Shown here: piece after piece, positions 15,903 to 25,101 of the stretch
Position numbering within the stretch: the first letter of the stretch is position 1
Layout: each line of letters opens with the position of its first letter
From: Bacillota bacterium
Lineage (GTDB): Bacteria > Bacillota_I > Bacilli_A > RF39 > UBA660
NCBI GenBank assembly: GCA_003524085.1
Contig: DOEC01000015.1
Coordinates: forward strand, 1 to 33,866
Direction: 5' to 3'
Length of the DNA stretch: 33,866 nucleotides
Translations under genes and position numbers: made by a program
Notes under the pieces: model-generated
Told to the model about the DNA's origin: nothing
Database searches by the model: none
The model's input: the letters and a program-made list of their open reading frames with translations, nothing else

Positions 15903-16919
15903 TTAAGAAAAATCACGATTTTTGTCGTTCATGCTTAAACTAATTAATCTGTCTATTAAGTCTGTATAGCTTATATTAATACTTTCCATTAATTTAGGAT
16001 ACATACTTATACTAGTAAAGCCTGGCATAGTATTTAATTCGTTTACTAATATTTCATTACCAATAAGAAACAAGTCTACTCTAGCTAGTCCACTACAGTC
16101 TAGCACTTTATAAGTAGTTAATACTATATTTTTAATTTTACTTTCTAGTTTTTCTTCAATTGTATTAAGTACTACAGTTTTACTGTTTCCCTTGTATTTT
16201 GAGTTATATGAGTATACTATTTCATCAGGAATAATATTTCCTATATTAGAGACTGTTAAGTCATTATTTCCTAAAACTGCAACTTCAAGTTCTTTACCAT
16301 CAATAAATTCTTCAATTAGTATCTTCTCATCATAAATACTTGCTTCGTTTATAGCATTTTCTAACTCTAAATAATCATTTGCAACACTTACCCCCACAGA
16401 AGAGCCACTTCTACTTGGTTTAACAACAACTGGATAGTTTAAAAGTGTGTTTACACTTAAATCAAGAATTTCTTTATCAAGTAAAACATAGTCATAATTG
16501 TCTTGTACCCAGTAGAAGTTTTCGTTTAGTTTTTTAATAAACATATATTTAGCGACACTAATATTAGCTTTTTCTAAAAGTTTCTTAGTAATTACTTTAT
16601 CCATACATATAGCACTAGATAAAGTTTTACATCCGACATAAGCTACGCCTATAATTTCTAACATTCCTGCAATATTTCCGTCTTCCCCATTTTTTCCATG
16701 AAGTATAGGAAAAACACAGTCCATTTCTTTAAGTGAGTTAAACACTTCTTTTGTTCTTTTACCATCTGTAAACCAAGTTCCATCTTTGGAAATATAAAAA
16801 CTAGTTATATCATATTTATCTTTATGTATATTCTTTATGATACTTTCATAACTAGATATGCTTACTTCATGTTCTGTACTCACTCCACCATATATAAGTC
16901 CTAACTTAATCTTACTCAT
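15903..16919 (-). CDS. ddl: D-alanine--D-alanine ligase
   Basis: A protein of 338 residues. It joins two D-alanines with ATP for the peptidoglycan stem peptide. ATP-grasp signatures: LIYGGVSTEHEVSISSYESI at the N-terminus, PILHGKNGEDGNIAGMLEI, CMDKVITKKLLEKANI, PVVVKPSRSGSSVGVS, IEEFIDGKELEVAVLG, LARVDLFLIGNEILVNELNTMPGFT near the C-terminus. It starts inside the end of a 30-codon ORF (ATGAGTAA overlap), so its translation may be coupled to it; AAAAGGA lies ten bases upstream. Confidence 0.96.
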   Translation of the reverse strand: MSKIKLGLIYGGVSTEHEVSISSYESIIKNIHKDKYDITSFYISKDGTWFTDGKRTKEVFNSLKEMDCVFPILHGKNGEDGNIAGMLEIIGVAYVGCKTLSSAICMDKVITKKLLEKANISVAKYMFIKKLNENFYWVQDNYDYVLLDKEILDLSVNTLLNYPVVVKPSRSGSSVGVSVANDYLELENAINEASIYDEKILIEEFIDGKELEVAVLGNNDLTVSNIGNIIPDEIVYSYNSKYKGNSKTVVLNTIEEKLESKIKNIVLTTYKVLDCSGLARVDLFLIGNEILVNELNTMPGFTSISMYPKLMESINISYTDLIDRLISLSMNDKNRDFS

Positions 16920-17004
16920 ATCTTACAGTCCTTTTATGGTCTTTTTTCTTTTCTACTCCTTCATAACCAAAATCACTTTTAATTTTATCTATATCCATAT
17001 TCAT
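16912..17004 (-). CDS. Possible 30-residue protein translated into ddl
   Basis: ATG at 17004, stop at 16912-16914. It reads MNMDIDKIKSDFGYEG, then VEKKKDHKRTVRYE: hydrophilic, with a basic second half. Its stop overlaps the ddl start by eight bases in the manner of translational coupling. GGGTG stands eight to twelve bases before the ATG, and there is an in-frame TGA just upstream, so the ORF is complete. It may be a small protein or a coupling leader. No homologue known to me. Confidence 0.45.
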   Translation of the reverse strand: MNMDIDKIKSDFGYEGVEKKKDHKRTVRYE

Positions 17005-17047
17005 AAATTTTCACCCATTTAAGTTTATGAATAACATGATTTTTTAT

Positions 17048-17076
17048 GAAAAAAATAGCCTAATTTATAGACTATT
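17048..17076 (-). terminator. Terminator of the prpC-prkC operon
   Basis: AATAGTCTA pairs with TAGGCTATT (9 bp, one G-U) around TAAAT, followed by a T run on the minus strand. It overlaps the stop codon of the 17076 gene. Confidence 0.85.
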
Positions 17077-17474
17077 TATTCAGTTACAACTTTATATAAA
17101 TTACTTTGATTATCATGAACAATTTTGAAAGTCTTGGTGTAACTCTCTTTTGTAAATGTAACTTTACTTTCATTGATATTAGTTGGTATAAACACAACTA
17201 CATTATTACATAAAACAGTTTGAGTATTTGCTTTAGTTCCTTTATATAAAAGAGTTCCATTGTCAGTTTTAACGTCCACGCTTGTTTTTGCGCATTTTAC
17301 TTGAAAAGGTATTCCATTAGTGCTACTGGAAATTAAAGAATATTCGTATATTTGTGGTGTTATAGTAGTCTCTTCTTCTTTATTATTTTTAAGTACAAAA
17401 CTTATACCGAAAAACAAAACTATTAGAACCAACACTAGTAAAATTAGCACTGTTTTATCTTTTAATAATTTCAC
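17076..17474 (-). CDS. Small membrane-anchored extracellular protein
   Basis: A protein of 132 residues. N-terminal helix (TVLILLVLVLIVLFFGISFVL) then a Thr/Ser-rich beta-strand domain of about 95 residues with two cysteines (CAKTSVDV and VLCNNVVV) that could form a disulfide. No family recognised. Start is GTG with AAGGAG upstream, three bases after the rpe stop. It is the last gene of the PASTA-kinase operon, at the place where thiamine pyrophosphokinase often stands in other Bacillota. Confidence 0.65.
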   Translation of the reverse strand: MKLLKDKTVLILLVLVLIVLFFGISFVLKNNKEEETTITPQIYEYSLISSSTNGIPFQVKCAKTSVDVKTDNGTLLYKGTKANTQTVLCNNVVVFIPTNINESKVTFTKESYTKTFKIVHDNQSNLYKVVTE

Positions 17475-17476
17475 AA

Positions 17477-18112
17477 CTAAACTCCTTTTATATACTTAAC
17501 TTTCTTTAAAGTTTCCCCGTTTAATAAATAACTAGAACTTACTAATATATCTACTTTCTTTTCTTTTAACATATCAATATTTTCTTCATTTACTCCACCG
17601 TCAACGCTTATCTTGCATGAAAAGTTATTTTCTTCTATTAGTTTTCTAAGTACATCTATTTTGTAAGTAACACTTTCTAAAAACTTTTGTCCACTTTTTC
17701 CTGGATGTACACTCATTACTAATATAACATCTATTAATGGTAAAAACTCAGTTATCTCGCTTACATTAGTCTCTGGATTAATTGCAAGCCCGCATCTTAT
17801 GCCCATACTTTTAATATGATTAATCACTTCCATTACATTTTTAACTGCTTCATAGTGAAAAGTAATGTTGTTTACGTTTAACATAGCTAGCTCGTCAATA
17901 TATTTAATAGGATTTTTAACCATCAAATGAATATCCAAAGGTTTTGTGATATACTTACTTAACTTGATTACTTCACCAGATGTATATGTTTTATTTTCTA
18001 CAAATTTTCCGTCCATAACGTCTACGTGCATCAAGTCTACATACTTATCTAAATAACTTATAGCGTCTTTTGGACTAATCGTACTACTTAAAAAACTACC
18101 ACTTACTAACAT
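17477..18112 (-). CDS. rpe: Ribulose-phosphate 3-epimerase
   Basis: A protein of 211 residues, a TIM barrel of the pentose phosphate pathway that interconverts ribulose-5-P and xylulose-5-P. Metal-binding and catalytic motifs: HVDVMDG (29-35), HLMV (62-65), MSVHPGKSGQ (133-142) and DGG (171-173). I chose the ATG at 18112 because GAGGAGG lies five bases before it. The start lies within the end of rsgA, a 17-base overlap, as in the Bacillus gene order prpC-prkC-rsgA-rpe. Confidence 0.95.
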   Translation of the reverse strand: MLVSGSFLSSTISPKDAISYLDKYVDLMHVDVMDGKFVENKTYTSGEVIKLSKYITKPLDIHLMVKNPIKYIDELAMLNVNNITFHYEAVKNVMEVINHIKSMGIRCGLAINPETNVSEITEFLPLIDVILVMSVHPGKSGQKFLESVTYKIDVLRKLIEENNFSCKISVDGGVNEENIDMLKEKKVDILVSSSYLLNGETLKKVKYIKGV

Positions 18113-18938
18113 GCTTGTCCTCCTCAATTAATTTAATATAATTATTATATCTACTTTCTAGTATCTTTCCTTCTTTAACTCTTTTAATAACGTCACATCC
18201 ATTTTCATGAGTATGATTACAAGTGTTATATTTGCAGTTAAAGCCAAACTCTGTAAACGCGTCTCTTATTTCATTTTCTGTTAAATCTAACTCCAAACTA
18301 CTAAAGCCTGGTGTATCAGCAATTAACCCCTTACATAAAGGCAATAATTCAACTAATCTTGTAGTATGTTTTCCTCTTCCTAAAGCAATAGAAACTTCTC
18401 CAGTTTTCAAGTTAAGAGTTTTATCTAACTTATTTAAAAGAGTACTTTTACCAGCCCCAGTTTGCCCGCCTAGTGCACTAACACAGTTTTTTAGTTCCTT
18501 TTTTATCATAAAAGTGTTAGTGTTTTTATATACATGAATACCTAGTTTCTTATAGTACTTTAACGTATTTAATATCTCTTTTTTAGTTTTTTTGTCTACT
18601 AAATCTAATTTAGTTATAACTATTACAGGCGTGATATTGTTGTGTACAGCTAGCACTATAAACTTATCAAGCAAATATGAACTAAAAAACGGTGTCACAC
18701 TTGAAACTACAATAAATAGTTTATCAATATTAGATACAAGTGGTCTTATTAGCGTATTCTTTCTATCAAGTACTCCTTCAATAGTTTTATTATCTTTATC
18801 AAATTTAACATTATCTCCTACAGTTAATTTAATATTTTTTAGTTTTCCCCTGACTGAACATGGAAAAACTTCTGTACCACAAAGTACAGAATATAAGTCT
18901 TTATTTATACTTATTATTTTTCCTAAACTATTCTTCAT
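18096..18938 (-). CDS. rsgA: Ribosome small-subunit-dependent GTPase A
   Basis: A protein of 280 residues. An OB-fold N-terminus, then a circularly permuted GTPase in which G4 (TKLD, 109-112) precedes G1 (GQTGAGKST, 158-166) and G3 (DTPG, 208-211), and a C-terminal zinc motif (C235, C240, H242, C248). It acts as a checkpoint in late 30S assembly. It starts 11 bases inside the end of prkC. Confidence 0.97.
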   Translation of the reverse strand: MKNSLGKIISINKDLYSVLCGTEVFPCSVRGKLKNIKLTVGDNVKFDKDNKTIEGVLDRKNTLIRPLVSNIDKLFIVVSSVTPFFSSYLLDKFIVLAVHNNITPVIVITKLDLVDKKTKKEILNTLKYYKKLGIHVYKNTNTFMIKKELKNCVSALGGQTGAGKSTLLNKLDKTLNLKTGEVSIALGRGKHTTRLVELLPLCKGLIADTPGFSSLELDLTENEIRDAFTEFGFNCKYNTCNHTHENGCDVIKRVKEGKILESRYNNYIKLIEEDKHVSKW

Positions 18939-20667
18939 TTGGTAAAATTATGTCCTCCACAATTTCAGGAGATTTTGTAATTGTAACAGTTAGTGTTACT
19001 CCTGCAACTACTGGGTCTCCTTGTTTTCTATTTTGACTTGTGATAGTACCAGGAGCTAAACTAGAATTTTCGACATATTTCTTTTCAACCGTAATACCAT
19101 ATTTAGTAGCAAATTCATCTAGTTGGGCTTCTGTGTAAGTTGAGAAATCTGGATATAGTATTTCTTTATCAGGAATATAAAGTGTTATAGTATCACCTTT
19201 TTTAACTAGTTCTCCTTTACTTGGACTAGTCTTAATAACTGTATTATCTTCATAATTATCAGTTTCTTTTACTTTTTGTTTTTCTATTACAACATTACAT
19301 AAGTCTTTACATTTAGTATCTAGTATACCTTTTGCTTCAAAATAATTCTTTCCTATATAGTCTTCTAATTCAAAACTACTTTCTCCACTGGAAACTGTTA
19401 AACATATAGTCTTCCCTTCTTTAACCATAGTACCAGCTTCAGGGCTAGACTTAATAACGTATCCTTCTTCTATAGTATCGCTTGAGTCATATTTATAGTC
19501 TTCTTCTCCACAACTTACAGTAAAGCCTTCTTTTACAAGTTTATTAGTTGCTTCAACCTTAGTTAGTTTACTAACATCAGGCACGCTTACTGTTTTTCCT
19601 TTACTTAGATATGGAAGTAAGAATACTAAAGCTGCACATAGTACTATAAGTCCAGTAAATATACTAGCAAATATAATAAGGATTTTCTTTTCAGATCTAC
19701 TTTCTTCTAATTCTTTCTTTTTCATATTTTCCTTTTCTTCTTTCTCTTGTTTTTTTATAACAGCCACTGCTTCGTCTAAACTCTTAGTCTCTTCTAAGTC
19801 GTTTTCTTTATATGGATAAACATACTTAGGTTCATTAATTCTAGATTCATCCATTGCAGTTATTATATCTTGATGCATTTCTCTAGCGTCTTTATATCTA
19901 TTTTGTGGGTTCTTCGCAGTTGCTTTTAATATTATGTTCTCAATGCTTTGTGGTAACTCTGGTAATATCTTCCTGATACTTGGAAGTGGTTCTTTTAAAT
20001 GTTTTAGAGCTATTTCTACAGCATTATCCCCTTTATATGGAACTTGCCCGGTTAATAATTCATACATCAAAATACCCATTGAATAAATATCACTTCTTAT
20101 GGTAGAACCCTTTCCTGCAGCTTGTTCAGGCGGCAAATAATGAACACTACCCATTACTGAGTTAGTTTGAGTAAGTTGTGTACTATTTAAAGCCATTGCA
20201 ATACCAAAGTCAGTTATCTTTATCATTCCGTTATCTAGTATCATTATATTTTGTGGTTTTATATCTCTATGAATAATGTAGGAGTCATGCGCGTGTGCCA
20301 TTCCATCAGTTATTTGACTCATTATATCAATTACTTCAGTTATAGTTAAACTTCCTCTTCTTTTTAGAAGTTGCTTTAAAGTTTTACCTTCTACATACTC
20401 CATTACTATATAGTATTGTCCATCTTCACTATCAAAGTCATAGATTTGTACAATATTTGGATGATATAAATTACTAGCGCTTAGTGCTTCCCTTTGAAAA
20501 CGCCTTACAAACTTTTCGTCTGTTGCCAAATCACCCCTAAGTACTTTAACTGCTACATTCCTATCAAGTATTGTATCATAAGCTAAATAGACATTAGCCA
20601 TTCCACCTTCTCCTAGTGTTCTTATTATAGAATATCTATTATTAATTTTAGTTCCCTTAATTATCAC
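18928..20667 (-). CDS. prkC: PASTA-domain Ser/Thr protein kinase
   Basis: A protein of 579 residues. Hanks-type kinase domain 12-275 with the glycine loop GEGGMANV, Lys41, HRDIKPQN (133-140) and DFG (153-155); activation loop threonines at 165 and 168. A membrane helix at about 329-353 leads to three extracellular PASTA modules (about 358-427, 430-500, 503-565), which sense lipid II or muropeptides. The last PASTA unit is followed by a short acidic tail (ILPNEE). The start is GTG, with GGAGAA upstream and two bases after the prpC stop. Partner phosphatase is the preceding gene. Confidence 0.97.
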   Translation of the reverse strand: MIIKGTKINNRYSIIRTLGEGGMANVYLAYDTILDRNVAVKVLRGDLATDEKFVRRFQREALSASNLYHPNIVQIYDFDSEDGQYYIVMEYVEGKTLKQLLKRRGSLTITEVIDIMSQITDGMAHAHDSYIIHRDIKPQNIMILDNGMIKITDFGIAMALNSTQLTQTNSVMGSVHYLPPEQAAGKGSTIRSDIYSMGILMYELLTGQVPYKGDNAVEIALKHLKEPLPSIRKILPELPQSIENIILKATAKNPQNRYKDAREMHQDIITAMDESRINEPKYVYPYKENDLEETKSLDEAVAVIKKQEKEEKENMKKKELEESRSEKKILIIFASIFTGLIVLCAALVFLLPYLSKGKTVSVPDVSKLTKVEATNKLVKEGFTVSCGEEDYKYDSSDTIEEGYVIKSSPEAGTMVKEGKTICLTVSSGESSFELEDYIGKNYFEAKGILDTKCKDLCNVVIEKQKVKETDNYEDNTVIKTSPSKGELVKKGDTITLYIPDKEILYPDFSTYTEAQLDEFATKYGITVEKKYVENSSLAPGTITSQNRKQGDPVVAGVTLTVTITKSPEIVEDIILPNEE

Positions 20668-20669
20668 TA

Positions 20670-21407
20670 CTATTCTCCTTCCCTACTTAAATAAGCAATT
20701 GAAATGTTGTCATTTCCTCCCCTTAAATTACTTTTTAATATAAGTTTATCTACTTTTTCTTCTATATCTAAACTATTATCATTTAGTACTCTTTCAATTT
20801 GCTCGGTTGTTACCATATTTGTTAGTCCATCACTACATAAGAATATCCCATCTACTGTAGTTTCAACATCAAATATATCCGCGCTTATCTTATCTGCTGC
20901 CCCCAATGCTTTCATTAAAACATTCTTCTGTGGGTGATTTACTGCTTCTTCAGGTCTTAATTCTCCACTTTCAACAAGCACGTTTACTAGTGTATGGTCT
21001 TTTGTTACTTTATATAATTTACCTGACTTTATTACAAAACCACTAGAGTCGCCAACATTTGCAAATATTAGATAATCTTTACTTAAAACGGCACATACCA
21101 AAGTTGAACCAAGTCCCATTGAGTCCACGTGTTCATCTGCATATCTAATAATGCTTGTATTTACTTCTTCTATAATTTCTTTAAGCCATGTGATCGCGTC
21201 CACTTTGTTTCCAAGTGTGCTCATACTTTGAAATCTACTTCCTATAGTGGTAACAGCCATTGAACTAGCAACTTCTCCAGCTTTATGTCCGCCCATTCCA
21301 TCAGCTACTATAAGTAAATAGTCTCCACTTAAATTTCTTACTATTGTTACTGAGTCTTCATTATGACTTCTAACCTTTCCAGGGTCTGTTTGATAATGTG
21401 TTAACAT
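20670..21407 (-). CDS. prpC: PP2C-type Ser/Thr phosphatase
   Basis: A protein of 245 residues. Metal-dependent phosphatase motifs: RSHNEDS (13-19, Asp18), VADGMGGH (34-41, Asp36), LCSDGLT near 191-197 and GGNDNIS near 231. It removes phosphate from the PrkC kinase and its targets. It is the first gene of the prpC-prkC-rsgA-rpe-17474 operon, whose genes overlap or lie within three bases. AGAGGTG precedes the ATG. Confidence 0.96.
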   Translation of the reverse strand: MLTHYQTDPGKVRSHNEDSVTIVRNLSGDYLLIVADGMGGHKAGEVASSMAVTTIGSRFQSMSTLGNKVDAITWLKEIIEEVNTSIIRYADEHVDSMGLGSTLVCAVLSKDYLIFANVGDSSGFVIKSGKLYKVTKDHTLVNVLVESGELRPEEAVNHPQKNVLMKALGAADKISADIFDVETTVDGIFLCSDGLTNMVTTEQIERVLNDNSLDIEEKVDKLILKSNLRGGNDNISIAYLSREGE

Positions 21408-21443
21408 ATAACACCTCTTTCCTACTTAATTATATACAATTAA

Positions 21444-21471
21444 ATTATATCATAAAACTTATTTTATGCAA
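21444..21471 (-). promoter_or_regulatory. Promoter of the prpC-prkC operon
   Basis: TTGCAT (21466-21471), 16-bp spacer, TATAAT (21444-21449), with TG one base before the -10. Confidence 0.7.
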
Positions 21472-21496
21472 ATACTAAGTGATAATTAAATGTAAA

Positions 21497-21518
21497 GAAA
21501 AAAGGATTTTAAAACCCT
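21497..21518 (-). terminator. Terminator of the LytTR regulator gene
   Basis: AGGGTT, loop TTAA, AATCCT (one G-U), then TTTTTTC on the minus strand. It overlaps the stop codon. Confidence 0.65.
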
Positions 21519-22288
21519 ACTTTGTCTTTTAAATTAGTTTTTTTAAATTTTACTTTAGGCGGTTGTTTAAAAGGAAGTCCAAGTTCTCCAAGTTCTTTTT
21601 TGTGTGTTTTTGATAAAAGTCTAGCACTGGTGCCATTATCAAAATTTACATCAAGTGTTTGCCAGTCAAGTAGATGTATTCTCTTTCTATTTACTAAGTA
21701 TGATTTATGAGTATAGACAAATGTATCATCTACTAAATCTTTAATTTGACTAAGCGTTAAAGGTATTTTATATTCAGCTACATCTGTTATAATAACACTT
21801 TTTCTACCGGTAGCGTCTTTACAAAAATATTTTATATCAGCATAATCTATACAATATGTTCCCTTATTTGTGTTTACTCTAAATTCTTTACTTATTTTTA
21901 ACATTCTAAAACATATTTCAAATAATTCATGTAAATTTTTTTCTGCATCATATTGTTTGTTTACAAAGTCTAGTATTTGTAGTCTTTTCTTAAATGTATC
22001 ATAAGCCATCCCGCCATTAACAGTAAACACTATTATCGGGCTTTTCCAGTCATACTTTCTTATTCTTCTTGCAACATCTATTGCATTAGTATTACCTAGT
22101 TCAAAATCTAATATATAAATAAATTGCTTAGCATTCCCATACTTGATCATTTCATAAAACTTATCGTCAACTATAGGAACTTCTCTTATTTTAAAAGCAA
22201 AATTATTTTTCATCATAAACTCTAAAACTATTTCTTTTGTCCTAATCATATGAAACTTATTATCTTCAACTATTACAAAATTAACCAT
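21509..22288 (-). CDS. Response regulator with LytTR DNA-binding domain (orphan)
   Basis: A protein of 259 residues. Receiver domain 1-130: acidic pair E8/D9, probable phosphorylated Asp61 (YILDFELGNT), Thr89 region (IIVFTV). LytTR domain about 143-235 (FRVNTNKGTYCIDYADIKYFCKDATGRKSVIIT, FVYTHKSYLVNRKRIHLL), the AgrA/ComE-type DNA-binding fold. A basic tail (KQPPKVKFKKTNLKDK) is extra. The ATG at 22288 has AGAGG upstream. No histidine kinase lies nearby, so its partner is elsewhere or absent. Confidence 0.9.
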   Translation of the reverse strand: MVNFVIVEDNKFHMIRTKEIVLEFMMKNNFAFKIREVPIVDDKFYEMIKYGNAKQFIYILDFELGNTNAIDVARRIRKYDWKSPIIVFTVNGGMAYDTFKKRLQILDFVNKQYDAEKNLHELFEICFRMLKISKEFRVNTNKGTYCIDYADIKYFCKDATGRKSVIITDVAEYKIPLTLSQIKDLVDDTFVYTHKSYLVNRKRIHLLDWQTLDVNFDNGTSARLLSKTHKKELGELGLPFKQPPKVKFKKTNLKDKVGF

Positions 22289-22369
22289 ACTATAAACCTC
22301 TTTATTTCTAAGTATATGATAACACATATTTTTCTTTTGGGTATGGTTACTATAGTATACTTTGTATTT

Positions 22370-22403
22370 AAAAAGAGATTAACTTTCTTCTTCGTTAATC
22401 TCT
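22370..22403 (-). terminator. Terminator of the rimP-nusA-infB-rbfA operon
   Basis: A perfect 10-bp stem, AGAGATTAAC with GTTAATCTCT (22374-22383, 22394-22403), then TTTTTAAAT. The rbfA stop codon is in it. Confidence 0.88.
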
Positions 22404-22723
22404 TTAATAATGCTTTCTATCTTTTGTCCATATTCAATTGAAGTATCATATACAAAGTGTAATTCTGGTATATGTCTAATATTCAAACGTTTAGCTAGTT
22501 CACTTCTAAAGTAACCTCTTGCATTATTTATGTCTTTAATTACTTTATCACGTTTATCATCATCTAGTGTAGTAAAATATATTTTGGCACTTGATAAATC
22601 ATTTGTAACAGTTGCATATGTAATCGTTACTTTTTTTAAGTCATCATCTTTTACTTCTGTAAGTAGGATATTACTTAATTCTTTTATTACATCACTTGCT
22701 ACTCTTTCACCTTTTAATTTCAT
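22379..22723 (-). CDS. rbfA: Ribosome-binding factor A
   Basis: A protein of 114 residues, usual length. KH-like fold with the family pattern RVASDVIKELSNILLTEVKD, VTITYATVTNDLSSAKIYFTTL, YFRSELAKRLNIRHIPELHFVYDTSIEYG. It binds the 30S subunit during maturation of the 16S 5' region and in the cold. It shares ATGA with the infB stop, so translation is coupled. Confidence 0.96.
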   Translation of the reverse strand: MKLKGERVASDVIKELSNILLTEVKDDDLKKVTITYATVTNDLSSAKIYFTTLDDDKRDKVIKDINNARGYFRSELAKRLNIRHIPELHFVYDTSIEYGQKIESIIKEINEEES

Positions 22724-24822
22724 TTTACCTCTCTCATTTCAAAAGTAAGTATAGTATCTCCTACTTTAATATCTGTATAATTTTCAAGAGTTATACCACA
22801 GTCAAATCCACTTTTAACTTCCTTAACTTGATCTTTCTCTCTTTGTAAACTTTTTATCTTAGTAGTAGTTATAATCACTCCATCACGAATAAGTTTACAC
22901 TCACTATTATTTTTAACTACACCACTTGTAACGTGTACACCTGCAATATTTCCAACTTTAGAGAACTTAAATATTTGTCTTATTTCTGCTTCACCAGTTG
23001 TCACTTCTTCGTATTCAGGGTCTAACATACCTTTCATTGCACTTTCTATTTCTTCAACTAACTTATAGATTATATTATATAGTCTTATATCAACGTTATA
23101 ATTTTTAGCTGCTTCTTTTGTTTTTGAACTAGGTACTACATTAAAACCTATTATAATTGCATTTGAAGCACTTGCAAGTACCACATCACTTTCAGTAATA
23201 GTTCCAACACCACTTCTTATAACTGTTACTTTTACTCCTTCAACATTTATTTTTTCAAGAGCATTTTTAACAGCTTCTTCACTACCTTTAACATCAGTTT
23301 TAAGTACTATATTAATTTCTTTATGTCCACTTTCTATTCTTTCAAACAAGTCTTCTAAGCTTACGGCTTTCTTAGTAAATTTCTTTTCTTTTTCTAATAC
23401 ACTTCTTTTTTCTGCAACGCTTCTTGCTGTTTTCTCACTTTCAAAAGCCATAAATTTATCACCTGCAACTGGCACTTCATTAAGACCAGTTATCTCTACA
23501 GGCATTGAAGGTTCAGCGCTTGTTAAATCTTTACCATTACAGTCTTTTAGTGTTCTTACTTTACCAAAAGTACTTCCTACAACAATTGGGTCTCCTAAAC
23601 GTAGTGTACCGTTGTTTATCAAAAGCGAAGCTGTTACACCTTTGTTTTTATCCAGTTTACTTTCAATAACTGTTCCAACTGCATATCTTTTAGGGTTAGC
23701 TTTTAACTCTTCCATCTCAGCTAAAGCAATAATGTTTTCTAGAAGTAAGTCAACATTTTCACCAGTATGGGCACTTAACTTGACGAATATTGTATCTCCA
23801 CCCCATTCTTCAGGAGTTAAGCCATATTCACTCATCTCACTCATTATTTTATCAACGTTAGCTGTTGTTTTATCTATTTTATTTATTGCAACAATAATTG
23901 GAACTTTTGCACTTTTAGCGTGATCTATTGCTTCTTTAGTTTGAGGCATAACTCCGTCATCAGCTGCAACTATTATTACAACTATATCTGTTATTTTAGC
24001 ACCTCTTGCGCGCATTTCGGTAAATGCAGCGTGCCCTGGTGTATCTATAAATGTGATTTTGTTTCCATTTATTTCAACTTGATATGCACCAATTGCTTGT
24101 GTTATTCCTCCAGCTTCTTTACTTACTACGTGCGTATTTCTTATATAGTCAAGTAGTGAAGTTTTACCATGGTCAACGTGACCCATAATAGTTACAACTG
24201 GTGGACGAGTTACTAAGTCATCTTCATTATCAATAATTTCATATTCTTCAAAGTTACTAATATCAACACTAGCTTCTTTCTTTAACTCTTTTTTGTATTC
24301 CATACAAATTACTTCTGCGTCTTCAAAACTAATGCTTGAGTTAATATTGATCATAAGTCCCATCATGAACATCTTTTTAACTAAGTCAGTGTCTGCTACA
24401 CCTAAAACTTTAGCTAAATCCTTTACAGTCATTCCTTCTTTATATAGAATAACATTATTTTCAGCATTCATATTACTTTGTAGTTTAGTCTTATTTTTAT
24501 AGATACTCTTCTTTTCTTTCTTGAAGTTTTCTATATCTTTAGTACTATCTTTTTTCTTTAACTTAATCTTTTTAACAGGGCTCTCTGTCTTAATGTTCTC
24601 ATTTACAATTAATTCTTCTGCTCGGTCTTCAAAGTCATACTTGCTTTCTAACTCTTCACTAAGTAAGTTTTCTTCACCATTTAACTCATTATCTAGAATG
24701 ATTATATCATCATCTTCTAGAAAATCGTCTTTAGAACTAACATCAATTTCTAGTTCCTTACATTTTTTTAGTACTACATCTATACTATTATTAGTGTCTA
24801 CTGCGTATTCTTCTACAGTCAT
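22720..24822 (-). CDS. infB: Translation initiation factor IF-2
   Basis: A protein of 700 residues, shorter at the N-terminus than Bacillus IF-2. A charged N-terminal region (1-125), the IF2_N module (TVKDLAKVLGVADTDLVKKMF, 132-152), then the GTPase with GHVDHGKT (214-221), DTPGHAAF and NKID, followed by domains II-IV ending FDCGITLENYTDIKVGDTILTFEM. It delivers initiator tRNA to the 30S and promotes subunit joining. The ATG at 24822 is favoured by AGGGTG nine bases upstream over the GTG at 24831. It begins five bases after the ylxR stop, with no ylxQ gene between. Confidence 0.97.
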   Translation of the reverse strand: MTVEEYAVDTNNSIDVVLKKCKELEIDVSSKDDFLEDDDIIILDNELNGEENLLSEELESKYDFEDRAEELIVNENIKTESPVKKIKLKKKDSTKDIENFKKEKKSIYKNKTKLQSNMNAENNVILYKEGMTVKDLAKVLGVADTDLVKKMFMMGLMININSSISFEDAEVICMEYKKELKKEASVDISNFEEYEIIDNEDDLVTRPPVVTIMGHVDHGKTSLLDYIRNTHVVSKEAGGITQAIGAYQVEINGNKITFIDTPGHAAFTEMRARGAKITDIVVIIVAADDGVMPQTKEAIDHAKSAKVPIIVAINKIDKTTANVDKIMSEMSEYGLTPEEWGGDTIFVKLSAHTGENVDLLLENIIALAEMEELKANPKRYAVGTVIESKLDKNKGVTASLLINNGTLRLGDPIVVGSTFGKVRTLKDCNGKDLTSAEPSMPVEITGLNEVPVAGDKFMAFESEKTARSVAEKRSVLEKEKKFTKKAVSLEDLFERIESGHKEINIVLKTDVKGSEEAVKNALEKINVEGVKVTVIRSGVGTITESDVVLASASNAIIIGFNVVPSSKTKEAAKNYNVDIRLYNIIYKLVEEIESAMKGMLDPEYEEVTTGEAEIRQIFKFSKVGNIAGVHVTSGVVKNNSECKLIRDGVIITTTKIKSLQREKDQVKEVKSGFDCGITLENYTDIKVGDTILTFEMREVK

Positions 24823-24827
24823 ACATC

Positions 24828-25079
24828 TCACACCCTTTCTTTTAAATCTTCGTATATATTAAATGGAACAGTAACTTCTAAATGTTTATCTAGAATTTTA
24901 GAAGTCTTAGCTTTTTCTATTACAGAAATATCTTTTTTTAGATAAGCACCTCTTCCATTAGATTTTAGTGTGTCATCTACTATTACTTTTCCTTCAGGAG
25001 TTCTAACAACTCTTAGCAAATCTTTTTTTTCTAATTTTTCTCTTGTTACAACACAAGTTCTCATAGGTATCTTTTTCAA
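24828..25079 (-). CDS. ylxR: YlxR/RnpM family RNA-binding protein
   Basis: A protein of 83 residues. Family pattern MKKIPMRTCVVTREKLEKKDLLRVVRTPEGKVIVDDTLKSNGRGAYL. The GRGAYL motif is the conserved nucleic-acid-binding surface. In Bacillus the protein binds RNase P RNA. The start is TTG with AAGGAGGTG upstream. It sits between nusA and infB as is usual. Confidence 0.94.
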   Translation of the reverse strand: MKKIPMRTCVVTREKLEKKDLLRVVRTPEGKVIVDDTLKSNGRGAYLKKDISVIEKAKTSKILDKHLEVTVPFNIYEDLKERV

Positions 25080-25101
25080 GTAAACACACCTCCTTTATAT
25101 T

